In this document: positions 45,760 through 57,363 of the stretch, in pieces
Layout of the letters: the number at the start of each line of letters is the position of its first letter
Position numbering within the stretch: position 1 is the stretch's first letter
Assembly (NCBI GenBank): GCA_009760855.2
Contig: WPIO01000011.1
Location: 1,494,001 to 1,558,000, forward strand
Direction: 5' to 3'
Origin: Cristatella mucedo
Taxonomy: Eukaryota; Bryozoa; Phylactolaemata; Cristatellidae
DNA: 64,000 bases
Translations under genes and position numbers: made by a program
The notes under the pieces: generated by a model
Told to the model about the DNA's origin: nothing
Databases searched by the model: none
The model's input: the letters and a program-made list of their open reading frames with translations, nothing else

Positions 45760-46573
45760 GACGGCACTAGGTCCGTCCGCTCCAGACGCGCTCGGTTGGC
45801 TTGAGCGAGTGAGAGCTCTCACTGCGCCCACTCAGACTGAGGTGACGCGACTCGAGCACTGACTGCGGCTCGAGCCGACGGAAATCTATCGCAAGTGTGC
45901 CGCACCGTTGCGGCGTTCGAAGCACCGCCCGCGCGAAGCTAATCAGCAGCCCTGATCGGCACCACATGGGGCCGGCCGGTGGCGCGTAATCGCCGTTCGA
46001 GCAAATTGGCCGGTTCGCCCGCCCATTCACACGGCATTGGCGCGAACGGACGAGGGCGAGCCCGCAGTCAAACGCTCCCCGCAGCTGGTCGATACGGGAG
46101 ACCGGTTCGGGAGGAGGCAGATAAAAAAACAGGGGGTGGTTTCTTCCTGTGAGCTATCACCGTCTTCGGCTTCGGCCGCCAGAGCGTGCTTGTGCTCTAC
46201 TGCTTGCAACACGACGCTCGACGTTAGGTGTCCGACGCTGCTGCTGCAGATGCCGACGTACTGCGCTTGCGCTACGACGATGGCTTCGATACCGTGGCCA
46301 GTGCGGTTCGGTTGCATTTACTTTGGAGCAAGGGACGCGCCCCATCGAGCCGCCGCATTTATTTTTGCCGTCGCCCATCCGCATCCGGTCTTTCTCCTCC
46401 GCAGCGGCGGCAGTACCAAAACAATCGCTCGCGAGTTCGGACCAAGACAGGCCCAGTCAAGCCACAGCTGCGAGGTGGTGCGAAAGTGCGCGAAGCTCAT
46501 AGGGAGGGAGCGACCTCGGATAAGATTTGCCTCAACAGTTCGTCCGGCGCATCTGCCGCCTGGCCAGTCATGT
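45760..46573. other. upstream region of the Ig-fibrinogen gene
   Basis: GC-rich with no TATA box in the first 200 bases before the ATG. Open frames on both strands lack recognisable domains. The promoter probably lies here, but I see no specific element. Confidence 0.4.
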
Positions 46574-47300
46574 CTACCCTGCCCTATATACGGTCATTCC
46601 CAGGCGAAATCCGCCTCGTAGTGGTGCATACCCAGCGATACATATTTTGTTGCACAACTCTGGCTCCATTAACGTCTGATCAATAGAAGCCTCCAAGACT
46701 GAGACATTACTGGCGGACTTAGGTCTGGTCGTGTCCTCAACAGCCTTAACTTCCAACAAGAAACCAAGTTTGGCATCAAAATTTGTGAGCCGGGTACACC
46801 TCTTAGTAGTTTCTTGTTGGATATAGTCTAAGCTGTCCTTCATGATTCTTGGAATCTCTGCCGAGAGACCAACATCTTGAGAGAGTTCTCCAGGCATCTA
46901 CTCACATCTTCTTTTGGCATCTAGCAGTAATTTTCGTCACGGGTCTTCTCGAAGTCTTGACAGCTCAATATCAAGAGAGTGGAAGTCACAGGCGTCTTTG
47001 ATGTTCATCTTTCGATCCTGCAGTATTTTCTGAACGCGGTCAATCTTCCATAAGCTACTGTACCAAAATGGCAAGAGCCAAAAACGTTTAAAGTTCAAAA
47101 TACAATGTAGGAGACTACCAGCTCCACTCCTTTTTTAAAGTCCTCAGACGGTTGTTCCAAAAGATCTACAAAGCTGTTCAGTCTGTCATTGATAACTTAT
47201 ACAACCTCGAACTCTTGTACACCACCTTGTTGCAGTCACGTTTGATAATGCTGGCTAAGACTTTCTCCAGCTCTTCTCACCTGAGGATTTATCTTTAAAA
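46574..47300 (-). pseudogene. hAT-type (ZMYM1-like) transposase, C-terminal fragment
   Basis: The - strand reads WKIDRVQKILQDRKMNIKDA and CDFHSLDIELSRLRED, then a stop, then KLLLDAKRRC. It continues LSAEIPRI and TKRCTRLTNFDAKLGFLLEV. This matches the helical region between the RNase-H-like core halves of the hAT group represented by the fragment at 1950-3140. Several stops and a frame change show that it is dead. Confidence 0.55.
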
Positions 47301-48569
47301 GAATAAGTAGGGTGTTCTCTATTGTTCCAAAAAGGTAATAATAATTATAGAATATTGACTGGCATCATGAACTGCACAGCCAGTTAAGTAAGCCTAGCTT
47401 GTGTGGTGTAATAGTGTGTCAGTGCTTAGCCGCGGCACACTTACTCTCTCTTTACGAAGCGTAGCAGGCCGGGCTTGTCCTTGACACCACGAAGTCCGCC
47501 TGTGGCAGGCAGGACGGGGCGAGCAGACGGGAAGGGCAGTTGGAGCGTGGAAGGAGGGGTGAACGGCCGCGTGCTCGTTGCTAAGTGCTAGTGGTTAAGG
47601 CCCCCTCGGCGTTTCAGCATCGTTGCGCGTGCGCCGCCAGAGCGGCACGCTGCAGCTTGCACTGTCTGTAAACATGCTTAACTAGCTAGCTCAGCCAGCA
47701 GTCAGTCAAGTCCGTTGAAACAAGGACTTTCACAATCCATTTTGCTTTTGGCACCCCCTTGATCTCGGCGCAGGGGAACATCTGTTCCCCCTCCTGCTCA
47801 CCGCGCCTCTGGCTGACGGGGTCGCACAATGGGTGCAGGCGCTTTTTCAACCGGCGAGCTCACCTCACCTTTACCGCCGGTTGGTGGCGCCTTTCGCGTC
47901 CTCCTATGCACTGCCGCTACCGCTCCGGCAGCTGCCTGCGTCAATAATCCGACCGAGCACGATTGAATCGAATGGATTTGAACGAAGGCACTTCGAAGGC
48001 AGGCGAGGTGCAGCTCAATCGTGCTCAGGCTCCAGGGAAGTAGATCGCCACCCGAGGTGGATCAGCACCCACTGCCACCTTGCGAGAGTGCCCCTAGCGT
48101 TCGTTTCGCAACGTGGCGAAAATTCGCAAGCGCCTACTCGACCGACTTCAGGACTCTCTCGGGCGCTGAACCGCAGCCCTATAGGATAGGGGTTCGCCGG
48201 AAACGATGCGAACGGAATGAGTACGCTTGTCTGCCTAGAAAGCGTTGTCAGCCCGGGTCATCTCGACCGCGGTTCCGACGCGTACGTCACTCGAAGCATC
48301 GTCGTTCGTCCTAGCTGCGGTCTGCAGCTCAGCGGTAGGCAGAGCTGCTAGTGCTAGCGCTAGAACTTACTGCTCGCCGGCGCCGGTCGTACGAGACCCA
48401 CCCGGCACGGTGTCTCTCACAAGTAAGCATCATGCAGTGAGGCATCTAACTGCTTATGCCGAATGGAGGCATCCAGCCTACCATTTTCTTATGCATTTCG
48501 TCAGAAGACGCTACGGCTTTGACGAATTTGGTCGGTCAAAGCCTAGCCTGCCGGCTGAACTGCAGGATT
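47301..48569. other. intergenic stretch, no gene seen
   Basis: GC-rich between 47440 and 48420, without a domain-bearing frame or known repeat. Confidence 0.4.
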
Positions 48570-48737
48570 GAGCTGGGATGGCTCACTAGGTAAGGCGGTT
48601 GCTTTTCACTACCTCGGTCCCGGAGTCGTGGGTTCGAATCCTGCGGTGGGCGATCCTACATTGCCGTTGCAAGTGGTGGTGGTAGCCTTTAAGGCTTTTC
48701 TGTCGCTATACAAAAAGAGGCTGTTAAATCAGCTAGT
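48570..48737 (+). mobile_element. SINE family A, full-length reference copy
   Basis: It has A box TGGCTCACTAGG (48579-48590) and B box GGTTCGAATCC (48631-48641) of a tRNA-derived polymerase III promoter. The tRNA-unrelated body follows: GTAGCCTTTAAGGCTTTTCT, GTCGCTATACAAAAAGAGGC, then TGTTAAATCAGCTAG. No clear target duplication was found. Confidence 0.92.
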
Positions 48738-48739
48738 AC

Positions 48740-50116
48740 TGGCACTACAACCAGACCCACAGAAGCCCTGATTTATCAATGCTACAACTGGGCGAAAAAG
48801 TAAAAGTAATGAACACATATTTACACAGCCTCATTTCTATAAAAGAACCTGAGCGGTTTTCACCCAGCTTGCAGCAGGCGAGTTGCCTGTTGCAGGATTT
48901 GAGCTCACCGCCGCGACGGTGAAATCGGAGCACCTCACATTTGCGAAAAACCATGACAATTGTAAAACACGTATGGTAAGTTCATGGTGCATTATAGCTG
49001 CTGCTGCAACACCCACGTGTCGCCATGGATAGGCAGCTACTAAGTACTAAGGAAGTATTATCAACATCCAATTTACCTACGTCGATGTAAGATGCTTACC
49101 TTATTCTTCTCATGGCACATCACAACTTTCTGGACGGTTTTGGCATTTTATTACTACCGTCGTAAGTGATGATAGAATTGAGACCAAGGCAAAATGTCCA
49201 GTATTAACCGGCTAGAACCATAGCAGACTGCTGTCAGCAAAAAACGCATCAAAACGAAGGAGGCAGAGCTACACGGAGAACACAATGACATGCCTGACCG
49301 ATAGCTTACACGTATACACGTTGGATCCACACCTGCCAGGCCAATAAGATCAGTGACCTCGAGGTTGGTACAACTAAATTAATAGCAAAGCTCTCTGCCA
49401 CTAAGACCAACAGTTCACTCACACATCAAGCAATTATATTCATCCCACGGATCAGGATAGTAGAATTAAATCCTGCCTCACTATTCCATGGCAAATTAGT
49501 TTTAAAATGGATTTTCTCTGGGATCATTTGAATTGACAATCATCTTCGATACTAACTCGTCGGAGAAAAGCCACGGTATAACTACAGACAAGTGGAATCT
49601 ATTTGCATAATGCTGGGCATGCAGGCCAGCTCAACTACGACGGCATGCACTTCACGGATGATGACACATTGATGGATCATAGAAGGCCTCGCACAATGAG
49701 GATGGTGTGCATAACAGTGCCATATATACAAAGCCATGTAGTGACCATGTTTTATGAGTGCGACACAAAACTAGATTACCTTGGTAGAAAACGGACACGT
49801 GCTAGGGTTACGCAGAAATAACCGGCTTTAAACAAAACAATGAAGCAAAATCAGAAGGGTAGCACTACAAATAAGGTACATGTACAACAGGCTCAATTAC
49901 CGGCATGTGGCCAAAAGGCTGTTAACCAGTATCCACGGTACATCTGACATACCACACAGCATAGAGAGCGCTGCAATGTCAGCAGTCAGCAAGCCACTGA
50001 GGACAACACATACAACTACTTCGGCTGGCAGCTGACTCCTTATTCCGGGTTCGAGGTCACTTGGACAGAGCTCACTTGTCGCCGATGGCATGGCCCTCTC
50101 AAAATCAGCCGACACA
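48740..50116. other. 3' flank of the zinc-finger gene, no other gene seen
   Basis: The transcript's 3'-UTR presumably lies at the high-coordinate end. A TTTATT (AATAAA on the - strand) at 49147-49152 is a possible distant polyadenylation signal. Confidence 0.35.
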
Positions 50117-52326
50117 CTAGCTTGTGGGCAATACCATCATATCAACGAGATTGCCACTGCCGTCCACAGCTGCTGCAGCAACAGCTTCGTCGTCCAAAGT
50201 GTGCTGCAAACCAAGAAAGCAACTGACACATGGCAAATAATATCCATGAACCAACTGCTCACTCTACTCCTATAATAAACTAGGTTTGTTAATCAGTTGG
50301 TCTGTCACAGACACCGACGTCACGTTTACATTGAGCCTTTGGTGTGATATATACAGTACTATGACGACGGCACATCAATGATAAGGGCCAAAAAAAGGAC
50401 TTTCTAATCTGTATTTTTAGCTCAAACACTGTCACAGCTGAAACTGAACATGAACGCTGAGCCAAGGAAACCACTCACTGCCGAACCTCAAAAGAAACGT
50501 CACACACGACAAACTCGGCAACAAACTAAAGAAGCTCGAGAGCTTTCTGGTGTAAAAGTCCACCGAATGCCTGATTCAGGACACAGGTCAAAAAAGGAAA
50601 GAGAAGAAACCGAAGGTGAAATTCGAGCACTTATTCTGCTGCGGTGCACAGCCCGACAGTAGGTCGGACTCACTAGCCAGGCTGGGCTTGTCACTAGGTC
50701 AGCTAGCACTCAAACTCGCATTGTAATGAAACACCAAAATTTCCGTGATTTTTCGCGGGCAAAAGCTAGAAGGATTAGAGAAGTTGCAGGGCGAGCTGTA
50801 AAAACAGTAGCCTATATGGAATTTAAGCTATAGTCTCACTGCAGAGAGTGAGCGATAAAGAAGACAGCACTGGCAGGTGAGCCCGACGAAAAGGCAAACA
50901 TTAGGCAATCGATACTTACTTTAGAGATTTCATTGTCGGTCACAACCACACCGGACGGCATTATGTGTACAGTTCCAGCTGCATCCAATTCTGACGCATC
51001 TATGCCGGATGCTGCTGCTGCAGTCAGCGCGAGCTGCACGAGAGAAGAAGCTCCGATGATGTGGCCAGTGCCGCCCGTGCTGTCCACTATCATGCCAGAG
51101 ACACCGTCTACTTCGGCAGCAGCAGCAGCTGCAAGCTGCTGCAACGTGCTGGCATCAATCTCGGTGGCCTCAACCTGTAAGCAGATCAGCAGTCTCCAGT
51201 GCATCAGTAGCAACTGGCTGATGCTACTGATCGAAAAACGGCAGCTCCTTTATGCTTGCAGCCAAGCAGCCCCAAATGTTGCACTGCATAGGTAACGCCT
51301 TGCCTTGTTTACCTTTACTTGTTTACATTTAGTCAAAATTCTACACCATCGAGGTTCTCCCATTAGTTTGTTCTTATAGACCAGACAAGACAGCTTAGAA
51401 GCTGGTAGCCTCTATTCCTCTCCAGATAAGGGAGGTCATAAAGAATCATGATATGCTGACACCATACTAAATGCATACACCAGCAGCATTTATGTTGGTT
51501 ATTTGGGCTGTCAATAAATATTTCACATGCTTTGCATAACTTTAGTATGGCTGACATTGCAGGAAACTCTCTTATTACCCAAATGAATTTACAAGTCACA
51601 GCAGTGGTGGCCATACAAGGAGGATTTTTTTGCATGAGCTAAACGAATCCAGTCAGAAAAGTGGATGGCACGATGCCTAGCCAGGTGGGAAGTAGATCTG
51701 AGAGATAGGCTAGAGCCAAAGAATGGAGTGACCTAATAGTGAGCAACAAAACCTTGAAGTCGATCCGTTGCTTGATTGGTAGCCAGTGCAGGTCGGCAAG
51801 AAGTGGTGTGATGTGGCAACTGCGACTCTCACGACAGACAAGCCAAGCTTCAGAGTTTTGCATCAAATGAAAGCGCATTAATGCACAAGCCGGCAGACCA
51901 GCAAGCAGTGAGTTGGAAAGTTGTTGGTTGCTCGGGATACTGCAATAGCAGTATCATTTTGCATGCTTTTGTACCAGGTAAGGAAAGCAAGGTGATAGCA
52001 CAGACGATTTTATTAATGTGGCTATTTCCTGCAAACCTTGTTTTGGGAGATTTTGTTGGCCAGAAGTCCATAAAATGCTGAAATATTTGATGTTATATCC
52101 TCATGCCCAGGGTGCGAACAGTTTGTGTGTAAGTTAGGATGTCCATGAGTTTTGTTGTGCTGCACAAGCCAGTGACAGCAAAGAGCAGAATGCCCAGATG
52201 GTCGGTCATGCTCATCAATGAGCAGTTGCGTAAGGTACAGAATTCATGACGACAGCCCGACAAACAATAGCAAATTAATGTTTGAGTAGATTTGGTTGCA
52301 AAGCCATATACCAAAATTCGCGTGTG

Positions 52327-52374
<48 letters not shown>

Positions 52375-55300
52375 GCTGGCCCGAAAAATCAACACATCGT
52401 GGAAATGAACAGAAATCTGAAATTTTGCCATTTTACAAAATCACTGCCAAAAATACTACCACGGGATAAGATTAATACGAGGAAGCAGTAAATGTACCAG
52501 ATTGTGCATGTTACCATCTCCGCTGGAATGACAGGTACAGGAAAACATGCACAATTAACTGGCTTGGCAGTTTCACATAGGTGTGAAAGCAGTTGCGGTT
52601 TTCGAAGGGTTTTTTGGCAGCACAATCAGAAGATAATGAAGTAAGATTTTAGGATATGCCAGATATACCTCTTTAGAAAGATACATCCTAACAACTATGT
52701 TGGGCACTTGTTAGGAGAATAATAATAACACTAGCTGATTTAACAGCCACTTTGTATAGCGACAGAAGAGCCTTAAAGGCTATCACCACTGCTTGCATTA
52801 GCAGTAAAGGATGGCCCACCGCAGGATTCTAACTACTACCTCGAAATCGAGGTCGTGAAAAGCAACTGCCTTACCTAGTGTGCCATCACGGCTCTTGAGA
52901 CTTGTTTTGTGCATGCATGTACACAGGCCAGATCTGGTTTGAGAATATAAAAGAAATCGGTAGTGCAGTTAGAGCAAGAAACCAGCTCACTACGTTTCTT
53001 GATGAAAAAAGAACCGTACAGCACGACAATACTGTTTTAGAAGTCTTGGCAAACATATGATGCCAAAATAATGGTGACCTGCATGGGTTATAATGTGTAC
53101 CCTGAAATTATGAGACTGTAGTTTAATTTAATGCATGTATTTACAAACTGGGATAGCTAAAACCAGGACACAATTTTAAACAATTCTTTAATTCCTCGTT
53201 ACCACAAAACGCGGTTCAATTTTTTTCCTTTTCACCGAATTTTAGCATATCTTCGAACTACACCAAACTTATGGTTGTGAATGCTCAAACACGCACGCTT
53301 TAAACTTTCAACGATTGCTGAAAAAATGCCCAACACGGTTGGTGAGATAAATTTTCATTGAGTCAGATACTAGACGCATCCAGTAAATCTTACTTTGCAG
53401 TGCTTCAACGGCACTAGAAAATAGCAAGAATGGTGACTATGTCGGTAGCCAGAAATCAACCCAGTTACTATAAAAGCAGGGCCATTGCGAATATTAATCA
53501 CCTGGTAAGATAACTAGGTTGGTAGCATGTCTGATTTGCTACAAATATTGCTAACTCAAGCAAACCGCTTGTGCTCTGGTAAATCTTGTTTGCCTCCACT
53601 CGATGAAAAAACTGAATTATCAGAGAATATATAGGTCGATCCTCAGGGTGCATAGATCGGGCCAACACAATATTTCATTTGCATAGTATCCTAAGAGAAA
53701 TTAATCTCTATTCAGGCACTTCACATTTGCCACGGGGTTCGAGCCCATGACATCGGTCATTATGTACATTCACCTTGACCTCGATTTGATACCAGCACCT
53801 TAACCACTGGGCCAAACTAGCAAGGCTGCTTCCAGCTGCTCCCCTCCAGACTTTTAGGGATTGCAGGCGTTCACGCATTTATTCAAACCGTTGTGGGCAT
53901 CGCTATCTCGACCGAAGGACAACAGCCACTCTTATGTATTTCGCTTTGCAGAAGTCGGAGCACTGACATATGGTCTTAGGAGACACTGGAACTGGCGAAC
54001 GGTTCGAACCGACCTGGATTGGGGTGGCACAGGGGTCAAACCAATCTCGACTACAAGGAGCTAAGTTTCATTTGCAATCACAGAGCCCTAGCAGCAGTAA
54101 GACATCTGCAGACAAAAATCGCGAATTGCAGGTACATCGCGGTAGAGGTACTAAGAGGGCTGGGCTTTTCATTTTGCCAGCAGGCCGTACCTGCATGCCG
54201 CTACCATCTGCGGCAGACATTGCAGTCACAGTGGTGCCATCTTCATAGTGAGTCACGAGGTGTTCCTGGACAGCCCCAAAATCTCCAAACGTCTCCTGGC
54301 AATAACCACACATGTATCTAAAACAAAAGCAGCAGTATGTTTCAACTATGTCGTGTAAAGCGATATAATAAATAAATAAAAGGTGGAGCTGATTTAACAG
54401 CATCATTTGTATAGCAGCAAAAGATTCGTTACCGGCTATCCCCCCATTTGCAGTGGGCAATAAAGGATCGCCCACTGCAAGACTCCAACCCACGACCTAA
54501 GCCGTGAAGAGCAAGCAGCTTACCTCTTGGGAGAACAGCAAGGCAGCAGACCCTAAGGAGCTCTTACCAACGAGAAGGAATGGTCATGACAGACCACCTG
54601 CATACATAGCTGTGCCTCAGCTGCCAATTTAAGATAGCGGCTATGAAGACTAACCACTTTAGAAGCATGCATTGCCCTGAAGCACTTCTTTTGGGCCACA
54701 CAATGCTAACGGTAGCACTCACCTCTGTGGCTGCTGCAACTGTTCCTCCGGAGCCTGATTTGCCACATACGATGCATGAACCTGACACTTGTCCTGATGG
54801 GTCTTCAGAGTGTGTCGTTGTTGATAGGTTTTTCCACAACCGCAAGGATACGTCTGTGGTTTGTGCACGGCCTTGTGTGCACTCAGGTTGGTGCTCGTTT
54901 TAAAGCTCTTCCCACAAGACTAATGTTGGGAACACAACGAACGGATCAGCAAGCATGAAGGCAAGATTCTAGAAGGCAGCAAAAGCAACTTGCCAGTATG
55001 TTACTAAAGAACTAAACAACAATGTCGATCCATCCCAAGTAAAGATCAAAAAAGCCAGTTTTCCAACGGAAAGCCAAGACTTTTTTACTATTATCAGAGT
55101 GACAATAGTGACTGTTAGGTGGCACTAATCATCGGTCTCGCATCAGCACAGGCCAGTCGAAATATTCTATGTGAGGGGATGGGATGCAAAAATTTGAAAA
55201 AACGACAACATTTGCGAAAAAGATGGAAAAGTTAAGGCAGCCGTAAGCTGTGTGCACTCTGCCAATCTCCTACAATAATCTCGTGTGCATGGATGATGGT

Positions 55301-57327
55301 TTACGACACGTAGTACTTAAGACATCCGGCAGACCGACCTGAGTTTCGGGATATCTTGTTCATACTCTCCATCCTCTCTGCCTAGGGCCGAGACTGCACA
55401 CAGCCCTACAATATGGCACTGCCGGCCCGAAGTAGCCTAGCAGGTTTTCTTTTGACTAGTTGAATACACGACGAAAAAGATGGACACTGGCAATCACACG
55501 CGAAAAGATCTTATATATTCTGCAACCGACCCAATACTTGCTGGTCTGGCCCTTCTATCCTAGTATAAGCAATTATATCAAAATTGAACTGCACAACATG
55601 CAACTAAAAATTCGATGCGACAGAGGCTTGCTGACGACCCTATCCTTGCGCTTGGCTATAATACGAACTTAAAGCTTAAAGAGCTAAAGCCGTATCAGAA
55701 CAGTCTTCAAAACTGTCCAGAGAGGGTAGAGACTCAACCTAACAAGACCTCTTGACCTCCCAAGAGAAAATCTCAGAGTGCCTTAATTGCTCCACAGTCC
55801 GCTTACCTAGGTCAGCCATGTGTTCTACCTGGGATGACAGGCAGTTTTGGGTTTGGCAGGCCTTGACCTCTCATGAAGTACAAGAATTTCCTTCAGTGTA
55901 CAGGCACGGTTAAGTTCCATTTACACGGATGGTCTCAACTCGGTCCTACTTTGGTCTTCGTTCTTGTAGGACGATTACACGGTCGGCTTGCCTTCGCCCT
56001 TGATTCATTCTAGTTAACTACTAGCTTTGCCACCAGAGCAGTCACGGGAACATTGTTTTGTCAGAGGTAGGAAATGGCCGTCCACAATGCGTCTCCCAGT
56101 GACTCATCCACTGCAGCTATCTTTATCCAGCTTAAATCCGTAAAGAAAAGAGAAAATAAAGCTCATATAATGCTATAAATAGGAACTCTCATGCGATCTT
56201 TGTCAGCAAGATGGCTTGATCGTCACACAAACAAATATAGGCTTTGTTGACCCCCTCTGTTTCCTTATTCGTGAATTGATGCGGTCGTGGAAACTCACTT
56301 CCGACTTGGGTCAGGACATCCCCTGACATGACCACATTTCAAAAGCAACTAAAAACGTATCTATTTATCACAGAATTTAGTGGATCAATTTGATTCATCC
56401 TTTACGTGCTTATGCAAGCTGACACTGTGCATGCTGCCACTAACCATATTTGCATGCTGACTATGTGTACGTCACCCCTAGATCGTCTATTGTTTTGCTG
56501 GTCAAGTCGGCTGCCACGCCTTTCAAAGTAGTGAAGAAGGCGCGTTCTTGACGTGCCTATGATTGGTTGCTGGCTCCTGTCGTCCTTGGCCAAAATGTAG
56601 AACCATGCTCAGGTTCACCAATCTTCCATCGGTTTTGGACTGCCTTCTGAGTCTTGGCAACAAATGCACCAAAGACCAAAGCAAGACGAACTTCAGACCG
56701 GGAAGAGACCAACCGCATAAATACGGCTTTAAAATACTCATTAAAAACCACACGAGCTTTTTCATTTCGTTGAGCAGACTCTTGCTCACTGAAAAAAGTC
56801 GCACGTCTATCTTGCTAAAGGCTTGACGTTGAAAAAGCACCAAATTTAAAAAACGGTATACTTGCACCCTGAAATTGGTCTATTTTGCTCTCTTACATAA
56901 ACATGCCTCATTCATCGAAATCATGCGGCCACACGGTATATATCCATTATTTCCATTGCTAAGGACGTCACTCCGGAGCCATGCGGAGCTGCTTTTAGAG
57001 CCGATAGCTTCGCAATTGGGGTGCAGAAATAATCATGGTCCTGAGCATACTTACTACGGCAGCGTAGAACAGCAAACAGCTGTACAAAATATAAGTTATC
57101 TCAAAATCTAAGGTCAGCCAAAAAAGAAAACTTTTAAGCTGGGCAAAGAAAAGCCGCACACCTATAGAAATTTGCGCTCAGCCAAAACCCACACAGACCA
57201 CGGATTTTACCTGCACGCTTGGATTTCGTCTCGCCCTACACATCAGCACCTTGCTGTCACACCAGGTCAGGTCATGGGAAAGTGACACAATAGGACAAAT
57301 GACATGACCTGACTTTAACGAGATGGG

Positions 57328-57363
<36 letters not shown>

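Noticed and set aside
46027..46317. Possible extra 5' exon of the FREP-like gene on the - strand
   Set aside because: The frame looks protein-like, but the downstream exon already has an ATG with a good signal peptide, and no donor/acceptor pair is required.
48579..48641. A true tRNA gene
   Set aside because: A and B boxes are present, but the sequence cannot form a full cloverleaf with an acceptor stem. It is followed by the SINE body shared with many copies.
56523..56867. 114-codon - strand frame in a zinc-finger intron
   Set aside because: It reads plausibly but matches nothing I know and has no splice-consistent link to the surrounding exons.
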